Below, in pieces: positions 1 through 11,945 of a stretch of 64,000 nt of DNA. The stretch's first letter is position 1; each line of letters begins with the position of its first letter. The notes beneath the pieces are model-generated. The model ran no database searches, was not told the origin of the DNA, and saw nothing but the letters and a program-made list of their open reading frames with translations. The stretch comes from Catonia carolina. Lineage: Eukaryota > Arthropoda > Insecta > Hemiptera > Achilidae. The stretch lies in the NCBI GenBank assembly GCA_035578175.1, contig JAQMRL010000008.1, positions 61,932,541 to 61,996,540 on the forward strand, read 5' to 3'. A program made the position numbers and the translations under genes.

Positions 1-290
1 GACAGGCTTTTTAACGAGGGTTGTACAGGCAAAGCTGTAATGGTTTGGTCATGTCATGTCAGATGAGAGTAGACTGCTGAAAACGGTGAGAAAAAGACCC
101 GGAGTGTAGTGGATGGGTTCAGTTATGGATGAATTGGAAAAAAGATGCAATGCCAAAAGAACAATGTAGGAGAGATGGTTTTCAGTGATTGAGAGTGGTG
201 AAGAGAAGCTGTATTGGGCCTGATCCAAGGAAATTTTGGAAGAGGATAATGATGATGAGGAAGGTGGATTTGTATCTTATGTTTATTTAT
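1..290 (+). pseudogene. Degenerate LINE (non-LTR retrotransposon) 3' end
   Basis: Translation with a few stops reads like the C-terminal tail of an insect non-LTR reverse transcriptase: WFGHVMSDESRLLKT, then KRPGV, then WMGSVMDELEK. The usual family pattern is a GHV-x-R-M-x-x-x-RLP block, a basic PRGRPRKRW block and a short D/E-rich end. Here the basic block is shortened and interrupted by a stop. It lies in the gamma-SNAP intron upstream of the first visible exon and ends in GATGATGAGGAAGG-like simple sequence, as such tails often do. Clade is not determinable (RTE or jockey-like). Confidence 0.5.
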
Positions 291-411
291 TGATATGTTC
301 AAGCGAATGTAACACTTACTTGTTACTCATTTTCATGTTACAAATCTAGTTGTGTTATATTGAGGATAATGACAATTATAATACTAAATCTAATATTTTG
401 TTGTTATTTAG

Positions 412-589
412 GTATGATAAAGCAGCTGACGCGATAAAACGAGAAATTGGATTTCATCAGCAGTCTGAACACTTACCAGCAATAGGACGATTGGCAGTAG
501 CTTTAGTACTTGTTCAGTTAGCACGTGGTGATACTGTTGCAGCTGAAAAGGCATTTAAAGAATGGGGAAATTGTTGTGATGCTCCGGAG
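412..589 (+). CDS. NAPG: gamma-SNAP exon (internal)
   Basis: Acceptor TTATTTAG precedes 412 and donor GTATAA follows 589. The exon begins with the last base of a split codon and ends on a complete GAG codon. It encodes YDKAADAIKREIGFHQQ through EWGNCCDAPE, part of the all-helical repeat region. Confidence 0.9.
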
Positions 590-3500
590 GTATAAATACA
601 TCTTGTTTTATTGAGTTAGATTATATAAGAATTTTGCAATCAGCCAAATGTATTCTCACTTAACACATCTTTGTATTTGTAAAAATTACACGAGATTCTG
701 AAACCTAGTTTCTTTTCTAGACGTGGAATCCTTGATTTTCTTAAGGTGTTAAAAAAAATATATTTTGAAATTTAGGATACAGTTTTTAAAAAAAAAATAA
801 TTTAATAGAGCATCCCATGCAATGACCTCAGTAGTTTTACAAAATTATGCATGTACTTTATAAAAAAAATACCCAACACAGTGTAAACGAATATCCAGGA
901 CCATGTAGGTTACACAACGTGGGTTACGCTTTTGGAAGTGTCACCTGATTTGACGATGGAATAATTATGCAGCTAATTGAAATACAACTTCTATTCATTT
1001 TTCATAAAGCATAGATACAGGATCTTGTGTACCTGCATCTGATCGAACACAGGTATTCAAAAGGTTATAAATGTAGGATGATTGTAACATATTTTTTTTT
1101 AACTTATTTATTTATAATCAGCCTTTACAATGTGGCTTTAAGCAAATCATCATAACAGAACTAAACTGACATGAGTGAAGTAGACAGCCTTTGCTCTCAC
1201 TTCAACAAAATAAAATTATAAAATAAAGTTAATAACAAACAAAGAAAAGTTGGCAAAGTTACAAAATAACAATAACAATGTAAAAGAAGTAAACAATGTA
1301 AAAGAATTTTTATAGTAGAGAAGTAAGAGAAAATTAAATTTTGTATTTCACTTTAGATTAAAAAGTAGTGATGAAGATGAATGGTGAATTTAATTTTGTG
1401 TATGGATTAAAAACGTTGGTGTAAATCGAGGATGTGATTTCTTTTGAGGTGCTTTGTTTCCTCACTGTTGTCCAACAAATTTAATGCTAGGTGGTTCTGG
1501 TGATCGTTTAATCTTAGCTGGTACCGGAGGCTCAGCTCTCTTATCTCTTCCGTTATGGTGTGGATACGAAGATGGTCACGTATTTCCTAGTTTCTTATAA
1601 ACCACCAAGCGTTACTCGTCGACTTTATTTTGGAAGCATTGTATTATTTCTAAATTGGACCTGCTGGATGTATCCCAAAGGATAATTATAACATAAGATA
1701 ATTATGATTATTTCCAGGTTCAAACACTGGAAATGCTTTTATCAGCCTATGATGAGGAAGATCCCGAGGCAGCTAGACATGCACTCAATAGTCCATTTAT
1801 TAAACATATGGATGTTGAATACTCACGATTAGCTAGGTCTCTTCCATTACCCCAAGGCTCTGCCGTAACTGCACCGAAAGCATCAGTTAGAGAAAATGCT
1901 GCGCCATCTTATGTTTCACGAAATGCTGGTTCATCTTCTCAGGTAATTATATACCATGTCAGTCAAACCTAAGAAAGTCAGTGATTATGTAATTTAACCG
2001 TTTGAAAAATAATTTTTAATATGCATATTATTGTTGATTGTAAATACAGTACAAATTGTAGTCATGTTTCTTTCAATCAAAAAATCTGGTGTGAAACACT
2101 CACACAACTTTCTCTTGCCGCTGCAAATAATGAACAATGTAACCTAACATTAGTAATAAAACATTAGAAATAAACAAAAAATTTAACCTCATAAAACATA
2201 ACCTTATTTTAATCATGAGTGAAAGACGCAAAATGAAATCAACCTCAATTTGGCTTAAAAATATGGAAATCACTCTTTCACGCTAGCCCAGGCTCTGTAG
2301 AGAAAAATGCTTTTAATAAAAGTTGTAGATTTTTCAATTTCTTACAAATTTATTGTATACACTTTAGTCGTAAAATGCATACCAAGGCTGAAATCTTTTA
2401 AAAAATCAATTTTTTTACACTTTTTTGTGAGAAAAAACAGATAATTGCTAAACTAACCGTTATACAAAAAAAATTTTGAAATAAAAGTTGTAGGATTTTA
2501 AATTCTCTACAACTTTTATTATACATTTTTACGCTAAAATACGTATTAAAGTTGCAATCTTAAAAAAACAATTTTTTACGAGAAAACAACCTACCCAAAA
2601 ATTTCAGCAGACAAGGCACCTACCCTATCTTGTAGTGCATAAAAAGTTTAGTAAATGAGAAAATTGCAAAAAAGTGAAAAGTGACACGAATAAACTACTA
2701 CTTCCGGTTGACCGATTTTGATAAAAATGTTCGTGTCTGGTCCTCTAGTGGTATCTAATTAAAGTATCAAGTTCGTACAATGTTCCTTTCTTGATATATT
2801 CTGTTTACACACACACACATATATGCACACAGACCAATCGCTAAAAACATGTTTTTTTTGGGTCCAGGGGGTCTGAAAACTTGTAGAACTGGTGAAAACT
2901 TGATTTCGAAAAATCAACATGTAAACCATACTTTCTTCCTATTTATTCATATAGGCAAGAGAAAGTAAAAAATTCAATAGAGTTGCTTATGTGACAAAGC
3001 TGTATCAAACATTTTTATTTTTAAAATTAGAAAGAACTTAATTACAGATTGGTTCTCAGGACACCGTAGCAGACAGAATAGAGATCAGATAGTTGGCCCT
3101 AAAGAGAGTTCCTATTCCATTTATTAGAATCCCATCCCCTTAAAAAACATTAATAGAAGAAATCCAAGGCACTGTGGTACCAAGGAATCCTAAGGAGGTC
3201 AATTGGAAAAATAAACAGAAGACTACGGGATATGGGATGTGGAGAAGTCCGTAAGACCCCACAAACAAAAGAAGTAACAAAAGAATTGCCATCATAGAAA
3301 GAACTGTTTAATTAAATCTGTCTTAAAATAGAATTTTTATTGATGATTTTTGCGAAGTAACTGGTAGAGAAAAGACATACTACTGGAAACTGATAATCAC
3401 CTTCAACCAAGATGAAGTCGATTCTGTTAATTTTTCAATGTTGGTTGGCGAAGAAAAAGTAAAATACATTTTATTAATTATATTATAATTTGAAAACTTA

Positions 3501-3801
3501 GGCGTTTCTTAAACAAGTGGATGTTTAGGTTTTACAAGTTTGCTTACTTGTACCTATATTTTGTAGTATAGTATTATAAACTCGTGTAACAAATGGAATT
3601 GGTGTGAGAGATAAACAGGAAAAAGGCTTTTGTCATTTCAGCGATCTTTTTAAAATAATTACCAGTAATTTTTTGGGAGCAAATCAATCATTAGGAACAT
3701 GATGTGTTTGTTAATTTTTATCTTTTCTTATCTTTCAGGGTAATCCAAGCGGAGGTACCAAAAATGAAGATGAAGATGAATTCGAAGGCGGTTTATGTTA
3801 A
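412..3801 (+). CDS. NAPG: Gamma-soluble NSF attachment protein (gamma-SNAP), 3' portion, three exons
   Basis: Partial gene; the 5' exons are outside the window. Joined exons 412-589, 1718-1942 and 3739-3801 encode the last ~154 residues of gamma-SNAP, the adaptor that brings the NSF ATPase to SNARE complexes for disassembly after membrane fusion. Diagnostic stretches are DKAADAIKREI and LVLVQLARGDTVAAEKAF (helical TPR-like hairpins), TLEMLLSAYDEEDPEAA, NSPFIKHMDVEYSRLARSL, and the acidic C-terminus ending DEFEGGLC, which matches the family ending EEEDEYSGGLC. All junctions are AG/GT and the phases fit. The first intron (590-1717) holds nothing I recognise; the second (1943-3738) contains a family A repeat. 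The linker between the last helix and the acidic tail is poorly conserved, as usual. Confidence 0.93.
1718..1942 (+). CDS. NAPG: gamma-SNAP exon (internal)
   Basis: Acceptor TTTCCAG, donor GTAATT, 75 whole codons (phase 0 at both ends). It encodes VQTLEMLLSAYDEEDPEAA, the conserved NSPFIKHMDVEYSRLARSLPLP segment, and a Ser/Ala-rich linker. Confidence 0.92.
2079..2970 (-). repeat. Dispersed ~0.9-kb repeat, family A copy 1
   Basis: On the minus strand it starts TTTTACTTTCTCTTGCC next to a near-palindrome (CCTATATGAATATATAGG in better copies) and ends GGCAAGAGAAAGT followed by the hairpin GTGTGAGTGTTTCACAC and CAGATTTTT. A TG microsatellite lies ~150 bp inside the first end. The same body recurs at 20262, 24598, 26964, 31905, 47352 and 48374. 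No coding capacity. It lies in gamma-SNAP intron 2. Confidence 0.8.
3739..3801 (+). CDS. NAPG: gamma-SNAP terminal exon
   Basis: Acceptor TCTTTCAG; 20 codons plus TAA. It encodes the acidic tail NEDEDEFEGGLC. The short acidic end with GGLC is the family signature that identifies gamma-SNAP rather than alpha/beta-SNAP. Confidence 0.92.
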   Translation, partial: GNPSGGTKNEDEDEFEGGLC

Positions 3802-4690
3802 ACATTTTATGAGCATTTATTTATCCTTCACAGTTTTTTCATAAAAGTAATATTGTACAGCTGTTAAAAAAATATTAAAATTTTAATCTCTAAAACAAAA
3901 TGAGAATATATTTGTTATATTAGCATAAAGTAGAATGGTTTTATTATTTTATATTGTTTTTTAATTCATGTAAATTGATTTTATAAAATAAGTTATTTTT
4001 ATATTTATTGTACGCATTTCTGTTAGATTGTAAAATATTAGGATTGTTAATTTTTTAAATATATTTTTTGAGATAAAGTTTTTAATAAGATGTATATTTA
4101 TTTTTATTGTTTGTAGTTTTTTAATTTTTTTCCAGTTGGTCTGAGTTCACCTCTAAAGCACTTTTGTGTCAAGTAGCATGAAAGTACTTCTGAAGTAAGT
4201 ATGTATATACTTTTATCTAAACAGTGCATTTAAATTAATTAATTTAGTTGTGTTTTTCAACATTTTGAAAATTTTTAAACCTGGATTATTTTATTTTATT
4301 CAATATTATTGTGGCTTATTAAATAAAAATGTTATTGGTTAACCTGACCAATAAGTTGTGAATTTTAGAACCTGATTCTCAGAATCTCTTTCTAGTCAGT
4401 ACACTAAGTTTGGTGCCTAAAGGATCTAAAGAACTATTCCCATATTTCATTAATATTCATCTCTTGTGCCTGAAAGACCTTATTTTTTCTATAGTTAATA
4501 AAATGAATGATGTATTATTTCTAATTATAAGTTATGAGACCACTTTGTGCCATTTTGTTCTGTTAACAGTTTTTTTATTATTGACATGCTGTTACCAAGA
4601 AAGAAATAAGTTTACATATGCTTATTTGTTACATAGTTATTAATTTACATATTTTCAAAGTATATTGTCTTTCTTGATTTTTATAATTTA
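3802..4690 (+). other. gamma-SNAP 3' UTR and downstream AT-rich DNA
   Basis: Follows the stop codon. Candidate polyadenylation signals are ATTAAA at 3874 and AATAAA at 4322; I cannot say which is used. No other gene is evident. Confidence 0.4.
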
Positions 4691-4696
4691 TATTAT

Positions 4697-5143
4697 ACTA
4701 GCGTGTCCCACGTGGCTACACACCCAAAACATGTGTAATCAATTTTTTTTAAAAATAAATGTGTAACAGAAATTGTGTAGCTGCTAGATCGCTGTATACT
4801 CTAATGAACACATACACACACACACACAAAATGTTTTGATAATTTCCCTCACGTACCTCACTCTGTAATAACTAAAACACATCTGTGCGTCTCTCGCCTT
4901 CAACAAACCTCTTCGTCTACTTCAACAGTAATACGTACTCTCACATGTACACACACATATACACATTTATAAAAATCTTTATTAGGGTCCTTTTGGGTTA
5001 TCATTTTTGAAAATTAAAATTGATGTTGCTATGAATATAAATACGAATATGCTGTTGAAATTTCATGAAAATTCGTTCAGTAGTTTTGGAAATTAGCCTG
5101 CACAAAAAAACATGCTTTATCTTTATAATATTAATATAGATTC
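4697..5143 (+). repeat. Dispersed insect repeat (TATACTAGC...TATAGATTC type)
   Basis: Starts TATACTAGCGTGTCCCACGT and ends with TTCGTTCAGTAGTTTTGGA, then CTTTATAATATTAATATAG. This head and tail pair is familiar from abundant short interspersed repeats in many insect genomes; the class is not certain (LINE- or Helitron-related). It contains a short AC microsatellite at ~4805-4825. Confidence 0.45.
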
Positions 5144-7300
5144 ATATTTTTGTTTTGTTTTAATTTTTGAGTAAACTTTGCTTGTCTGTAATCGTTTTCT
5201 TTTAATTAAATGGTAGAAACAATCTAACAGTATTTGCATACATTAAGCATTTTGTAAATTATATTTTTAATACAATTGATTTATATTTAAAAATTTAATT
5301 ATGATCTCATTAGTTGTTTTTTTAATATAATTTTAATTGTTAACCATTTTACAGAATGTTATTGAATAAATAAATCAGAAATCCTTGCCTGAAAAATATT
5401 AAAAAGTCTATTCTATAATATATTATATATTTATGTAAGAGTTATTATCGTTGAAATGTTTTAATTCTTTTTACCTTCTAGTTCCACAGTAGTCAAATTT
5501 TATGAAATTACTATTTTACATTATCTTTATAATTTTTTATAAATATTATAAGATAAAGTATCCAAAAATATTAAATAAAAGTGTTCTTTTTGTTATGAGA
5601 ATAAGTATATCTTTTAAATAAATTCTAAAGAAATATTATTAATTCAGATACTTTTTTGGTAGCGCTAGTTAGTGTATTTGATTGATAGTTACAAACTTTG
5701 AGAATGATCTTAACTTTAAATATTTGAATAATCATATTGTTTATTAAGGAAAGTGATAAGCTTTTGTCATCTAGATGAAAATAATGCTCATTGATATTGT
5801 TAAGTGACAATTTTGTGCTTCTTCAGATAACAATTTTTATGGATTTAAAAAAATTGTAGTTAGAGAATTAAAAAATTAACCTGTACTCAAAAGGAGAATT
5901 CAGCGAAATTTTTAGTTTATTCAATTATTATATGGAATAACCTGAATGATTAAAATTGTGGGTTCATTGAAACACTAGATTATTTGGAATCGGGAAAGAG
6001 GAATAGAAATGCAGATATTTAGGCCTATTTAAATTTTAATTAGATCTGCAGAAGTAGTCCATCTGAAAGAGAAGAGATATGGGAAACAGATTGAGATGAA
6101 TATTTGAGGCTAGACCATAGGGGAATAAAGCTGTGGAAGATCCAAGATAGAGTAGGAGGAATATGTGAGGGGGTTGGGATGGAAAAGGGCTAATAATTGG
6201 AGAGAGCTGAGGATGTTGGCAATGGTCAGGGGGAATTTGCAAATTTCTAAAGATGGTCTGATGCTGCACGGCAGAAGGGATAGATATAGAAGAAGTAGTG
6301 TAGTATTTATTTTATCGTTTTGCTTGATATTTTGACAACTCACGTTTATTTCACTGTAATACTTCCCCCTTCCATAAATCTATATAAGGAAAAAATAGAT
6401 TAACTTAGATGTAAAAGAATATTTTGAACCAAGATCTGATAATGAATTATTTTAGGAGTATGAGACAAAATAGAGGAAATGTTGATGATGAGCGTGATAA
6501 GGAAGAATTTATAAGCGAATTAACAAATAAATCTTGTGAGTATTATAAAAATTTTAACATCCGTGTTTAATGGTCAACATGATAACATTTCTTTAGATCA
6601 AAAACTTCTATTACAGTACAGGAAAATTGTTAAAAAGTAGTAAATTTAGTAGTTTATTTTATGAAATTTAACCTAGGTTTAACCCTTGGTAACCCAAATA
6701 GCTGCAGAAGTTTTTCCATGATTATACATGTCACTGTGTATTTGCATGCCTAATTAGTTGTTAATTAATCTATTTTATAGATAAAATAGGTTAGTTTCAT
6801 TAGTCCAGTTTATTCATTTATTATTTTTAACCATGATTTAAAAAAAAAATTATGAAAAATGTTTAATTCTTTTCAAAAAAAATGTTCAGTTGAGTGTTTG
6901 ATGTTGTATTTTAAATATTGGTTTAAGAAAGAACTATTAGAACATTATTGTAAAACAAAATAATTGCTCGATAGATTTTGATGTTATAATAAACCCTTTC
7001 CAACGTTGAAGGTTCCGTTCCTGGAAATTTTCATGTTATTGAATTGCAGTTGGCAAAGCATTATATTTATAGTAAATGTTAGAATGGCAGATGAATACAA
7101 AAAATGTATAATTTAAATAGCTAAAATTTATTTATTACTTTCTGTATTTTTCTAGTAATACAATACAGTACTTATAAATCACATGAAAACAAATACATTT
7201 AGTCATTTAGAACATTTAATTTTGTTGTACTGTAAAACAATATTAGAGATGGTGTATAAAAATTTAATTAACTACAGATATTTAAAAAAAATTGAAAAGA
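5144..7300. other. AT-rich intergenic DNA
   Basis: No gene or clear repeat boundary. Around 6010-6345 the + strand is less AT-rich and reads in pieces like a decayed LINE tail (NWRELRMLAMVRGNLQ), too degraded to call. Confidence 0.3.
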
Positions 7301-7305
7301 CCGTC

Positions 7306-7600
7306 TCTGTAGCATAGTGACGAGTATGCTAGACTACAAAGTGGAAGTTTTTTGTGCTATAGAGGCATCATCCATCTCAAAGCACAGTTAATTTTATACC
7401 GTATGATCGCCATGTTAACATGTTAAGTTCAATAGTTTTAAAAAAAAATTTTGTTTTAATTACACATTGACTCAAAGGGTTTATTTAGTGGTAAAGTCGT
7501 TGCTGTGAGTTCAGCTGTTACAGTACCAAAATCCACAGTAGTTTCTAATGACCAACCTGTTGATGTAACTTTAAATAAACTAAAAAAAAATATTTAAAAA
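7306..7600 (+). repeat. Decayed tRNA-derived SINE pieces
   Basis: Two adjoining pieces. The first has a box A-like region (GTAGCATAGTGACGAGTATG). The second runs from TTTAGTGGTAAAGTCGTTGC to a tail reading GTTGATGTAACTTTAAATAA. The tail matches that of the better preserved copy at 61.8-62.0 kb (GTTGATGCAACGTTAAATAA). Confidence 0.5.
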
Positions 7601-7635
7601 TATTGTACTTATGTAAAGAAATAAACTTAAAGAAT

Positions 7636-7800
7636 TGGCTGCCTCCATAGCATAGCTGCAGTGCACTGGCCTACAACTGTTCAATTCTCGGCTAGGGTCT
7701 GGAAATTTTAATACGTGAAAACCTACTGTTACAGTACCAAAACCCACAGGTTGGGTAGTTTAGTTTGTGCAGTGGAACGTGCGATCCAGTTGTGACTGTC
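7636..7800 (+). repeat. tRNA-derived SINE
   Basis: Box A-like TAGCATAGCTGCAGTGCACT and box B-like TGTTCAATTCTCGG at tRNA-like spacing, followed by a non-tRNA body with CTACTGTTACAGTACCAAAA, also seen in the neighbouring copy. Confidence 0.55.
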
Positions 7801-7940
7801 GTAGTTTATATTTTCTAAAACAGCAAGAAGTAGAGGAGTGTATTGTAAAAATTATGTTATAAGGCTGCTAAAGGAGAAGAACTGATGAGATGTATGAGAA
7901 CACATGAAGAAGGATACCTATCCAGCTTAATTACTAAATA

Positions 7941-8654
7941 CAGTAAATTCCCTGTTTTCCGAATCGGGGTTATCCAAAACGGCAATAAAAATACTCAGTA
8001 TTTTAAATATAATTTTTCTACAAATAACTGTAACAAAAAAAAAATAAAAATAAAATACTGAAAATGGTATTTCTGTACCAAAATATTGTTTTAGGAAGCT
8101 GAACTGTAATTTATAGCACATAAAGTATGCCTACATGACATTCAGCACTACAGACAGGATTTTTACTGGTATCATGAGTACTTTCCTTGGTGCGGTAGCC
8201 TACTTCTAGGCCTACTGTTTATTTTGGCTACATCATCTTTGTGGTTAAGTGGGTACGGTAGTATCTTGGCCTTGATGTAGTTTTCATTTCTTTTTGTGGC
8301 TAATTAGTGTTATGTACCAGTGGTGGAAATGAAACGATATTTAACAATGTTGTGTTAACGTAAACGCATGGTCATACCCATCAAAGCGACGCCCACAGAT
8401 GTACTTTTAGTTTAACGTTGGCGGAACATTTCAGTAAGAAAACGAACAGAAAATAAATATCAAAAAAAAATTTCTGACTTCAAAAAAATAATTAAAATGT
8501 AAGGAAAATATTTGACTGTTAAATCATACAAATATGAGTTTTTAGGACACAGATATTTTTTTTATAATAAAACACCTTTTCCCTTGTTATTTAGAAAACC
8601 CGGCTTATCAAAAATCGGTTGTCCCAATTATTTTGGGTAACTGGGAGTTTACTG
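7941..8654. mobile_element. MITE-like element with pogo/Tigger-style ends
   Basis: Left end CAGTAAATTCCCTGTTTTCC and right end (reverse complement) CAGTAAACTCCCAGTTACCC form an imperfect terminal inverted repeat, resembling the CAGTAAACTCCCGGTTATCC ends of pogo/Tigger-type elements. TA is present on the left flank only. The ~710-bp interior has no transposase I can recognise. Confidence 0.45.
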
Positions 8655-9167
8655 TGTCTATTAGACGATGAAAGCAAGTTTGTAGGATCAAATAGTTGTA
8701 GTTTTTCTGCAACTAACTCAATGATTTTTGGGCCATTGTCTTTGGAAAAACTCATTTTCAACTTCCAGACGCATGCAACAATTGCAGGTGACTGGTTCCC
8801 AAAGCAGTCGATGCAGCCGTTGCATATGATCTCTAGCATCGGATGCATAAACCGAACCAGTTCTTAACAAATCCATTTGATGAGTAATGGGAGTGGCGCA
8901 TGCAGTGGTTGTGGGCCGTAATCGCATGCAACGATAGCTCAAATGAAATCGCACGTTGATCTGTTAGCCTAAATTGTAATAAAATTGTATTTATTTTATA
9001 CAGGCCTATTTATGATGTAATGGATTGCTTTGCTTCTCACATATACTGAAGCCGTGAGGTCCCATATGGCAAACCTGTACACTAAATCTTTGCTTTTAAT
9101 AACATGCAGTTGAGGAGGGTTTGTGGTTATTGTATTTTGTTGATTTTTTTTAGTTTAGTGTTTCATA
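8655..9167. other. Unassigned, possibly coding-derived relic
   Basis: 8590-8954 is less AT-rich than its surroundings and open on both strands for ~80 codons in several frames. None of the translations resembles a family I know. It may be transposon interior. Confidence 0.2.
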
Positions 9168-10115
9168 TTAACCCTCAACTGGTATCATGCGGTCTGTGAG
9201 ACTGCTGTCATTTTTTACTCCTCCAACACTTCCCTCCCAATTACCCAACATCACGTATATTTTGTATACCTTTCAATTGTTGTTTGAATTATGCGTGATC
9301 AAGATCGTTTTCGGTACGAGCTAACAAGTTGTGAGTTATTTGTATTTTGTTTTCTACTGGCGGTCTCCTGGACCTATGATACCAGTTCTGTAACTTTTTG
9401 ACAACTTTAAAACCAAGTAGTACATGGATTGTGTAAAGTTTTAATGAATATACAATAATTTTTCATACATCATTTCTTTGTTTAGTACTATTATAAAATA
9501 TTTTCATATATAATTTTATAAAATTTTCATTATGGATGATACATTTAAAATTTCTGAAGCAGCTTCAACACACCTAGATCCATCACGGAAACAAGTTGTA
9601 CGTGTTAAGATGTGAATTTTTATTAACATAAAAATCTTTAAATTTTATTGTAAATAATCAAAAAGTAAAATAAACGAATAAATTTTAATAAATGTTTGTC
9701 AGAGTGTACTGCCCAACAATAGACATAAATAGCAAAACTCGGAATCAAAATGTAAGTTGTACTTCATAATTTTGTAAATAAATTTGTCTTTATCATATTA
9801 ATTACTCCTTTCTTTATAATTATTAGACTACAGAATGTTTCTAGGGCCCAGAAATTTTATTGTTCTGTTCAAAATGGAAGTAAAAGTCAAAAAATGCACA
9901 GTGTTCGTTTTTTACTTTTTTAAATAGTAATTTTGCATTTATGCAAAGTATTTTACATTTACATCTTCGATTATACATGGTTTTATAAGTTTAAAATTAA
10001 AACAAATTAATTAAATATGTATGAAGAACTTAAATATAAAAAACAAATTTGGAGGTCTGTCAGACCTCTGATACCAGTTATGTCACAAAAAATGATGATA
10101 CCAGTTGAGAGTTAA
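9168..10115 (+). mobile_element. piggyBac-type element, internally deleted, with TTAA flanks
   Basis: Bounded by TTAA at 9168-9171 and 10112-10115. Inside them the ends are CCCTCAACTGGTATCAT (left) and CTCTCAACTGGTATCAT (right, reverse complement), a near-perfect inverted repeat. Extra GATACCAG/CTGGTATC motifs lie close to each end, as subterminal repeats. TTAA target sites and CCYT-type ends are the hallmark of piggyBac-superfamily transposons. At ~950 bp it is far shorter than an autonomous copy. Confidence 0.75.
9532..9615 (+). pseudogene. Putative N-terminal stub of the piggyBac-type transposase
   Basis: ATG opens a 27-residue frame, MDDTFKISEAAS then DPSRKQVVRVKM, ending in TGA. It sits ~360 bp inside the left TIR, where a transposase start would be expected, and then runs into non-coding AT-rich DNA. 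That suggests the original reading frame was lost by internal deletion. Assignment rests on position only. Confidence 0.35.
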
Positions 10116-10157
10116 ATACAAATATTAGGAACATATTATAACATTAAATTAAATTAG

Positions 10158-10345
10158 TACATTCCTTGTTACGTCCACGATACTCGTATGATGAGCACAT
10201 ACGAAGATTGGGAGAGGAAAGAGGCATGGCCCTAGGGCAAATGAGACGATTGGCGGCGGATAGAGTACAATGGAGGAGGTTGACCGAGACTACCCCGACG
10301 CTGTAAGGCACATGGGGAGAGAGAAAGAAGAAGAAGAAGATATTC
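10158..10345 (+). pseudogene. LINE 3' end with GAA tail
   Basis: Reads YDEHIRRLGEERGMALGQMR then RLAADRVQWRRLTETTPTL before a stop. The DRxxWRRLTE block is the usual C-terminal end of RTE/jockey-like reverse transcriptases. It is followed directly by AGAAAGAAGAAGAAGAAGA, a simple-repeat tail typical of target-primed insertion. The 5' side is truncated. Confidence 0.6.
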
Positions 10346-10413
10346 CTTGTTTTTTATATTATTATTTTATGTACTTAAGTAATAATTTTTTTTTTAATTA
10401 TATACCTAATAGG

Positions 10414-10814
10414 TCTACCCATAACAGACAGGTGGAGTGTCAAATTATTTACACTCAATCTGTTTATTGCAGGGCTAAAATAAATAGTTCTGTTTCTTAT
10501 CATATGTTCAGCCAATTAAATGACTGAATAATTTAAGAACAGAAGAGGTAGAGGTGTAAAAGACACTAATCAGAGTTATCTCCTCTGAAAGTAATGAATT
10601 TCATTATACAGCCAGACCCTGTGGTGAATGAAGTGAAGGTGTCATTTGCAGAGTGCTTTAAATATGTGCTTTTCAGAGGGCCCGGCATGCTGATAAGCGC
10701 ACTTTTCCACTCAGTGAGGAAGGCAAGGGTAAACCACCTCACTCTTCATTTTACTTAGTAAAACCTCTACAGGTTCAAACCAGCCTTTCGGCTGATGACC
10801 TAAACAACAACAAC
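10414..10814 (+). repeat. CAA-tailed SINE-like element, copy 1, with target duplication
   Basis: Flanked by a perfect 10-bp duplication ACCTAATAGG (10404-10413 and 10815-10824). Starts TACCCATAACAGACAGG and ends GCTGATGACCTAAACAACAA plus CAA units. Copies 2 (49906) and 3 (32482, minus) start at the same point and have their own duplications, so this is a full-length short element and not a random LINE truncation. No clear tRNA head; a box B-like GGTTCAAACC lies near the 3' end. Confidence 0.82.
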
Positions 10815-10824
10815 ACCTAATAGG

Positions 10825-11818
10825 TTAAGTTACCTGAATTTGGCAACGTAAATATTACATAATTGATTTTGGTTGTAACATCGTAACCATTCTTACTTCT
10901 GTACCCAACGTCTATTATAATAACTTATTGTACCTTTTTCCATACCACATACATATTATAAGTAAATATTGATAAAGAGTTATAGTGAATATATGAATGA
11001 CAGTTTAGGTTAGGTAATTTATCTAAGTAAACAAGACCATCAAAATATTTAACTGAATGTATAATTAACAACCCTACTTGTCGATCCAACTTAAATTACT
11101 GTATTTTCATACCCTCAATCTTGCCGTTAAATGTATGTATGTAAATGTAATATTTATTTTTGTTATTATTGTGTATTTTTGTAAATAAAATTTTCTGTTA
11201 TGTCAAAGTGTAAAAAAGTAATAATTACATATATTAATTATAAAGCAAAAATAATGTACATATAATTAATATTAAATGTATAATTTTATTTAAATATCTT
11301 ATTCAAATTATAGTATTTATTTATTGAAATGTTATTGATTAAAATATTCATTAATTTTTAATTAAATTATTTAAAACAATTAACAATTATCAAATTAGAT
11401 TGTAGATTTGTCTGTAAAAATTGGTTTAGTTTTTCATTATTTAATACTTCGAACATGGCTAGGTTATTTAAGAAGTCATGCTGTGGCAGTTTTTTTCGCA
11501 TCAATTACGAGGCCTGTTGTCCACTATACACCACCACGAATAAATCAAAATTTTCACAGTGATTTTTTAAATTGAAATATGTTTTAAAAATTTTTTTTTT
11601 TTAATAATATACTTTCATGGTCTCTGGAAAAGCCTACATTAGCTGTGAAATATACTTGAATTGAAAATAATAAGGAAATATTTCACTATACATTAATTAT
11701 TTTTAAAACCAAGGCTTAAGATGATTATTAATAAAAAAAAAACACATATTAGAAAACAAAAAATGTATAAAACTAGTAGCAATTATGAATAATTTCAATA
11801 TTAATAGTTTTTTTATTG
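10825..11818. other. AT-rich intergenic DNA
   Basis: No gene, structured repeat or long open frame seen. Confidence 0.3.
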
Positions 11819-11945
11819 ACCTACCAGTTGGTCTACTGGTAAAGTATTCAGCGTAAATCAGCTGTATAACAGCAGCTGATTTTCAGAGATGAAGATTCAG
11901 TGGTTCAGATTCTAGTAAAGGTAAACTCAGAACATCGTAAGAAAG
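11819..11945 (+). repeat. tRNA-derived SINE fragment
   Basis: Box A-like TGGTCTACTGGTAAAG and box B-like GTGGTTCAGATTCTAG, with the central motif CAGCTGATTTTCAGA shared (as CAGCTGATTTTCGGA) with the reversed copy at 44.6-44.9 kb. Confidence 0.55.

Noticed and set aside
7941..8654. TA target duplication for the pogo-like MITE
   Set aside because: TA is present on the left but the right flank reads TG; duplication not supported.
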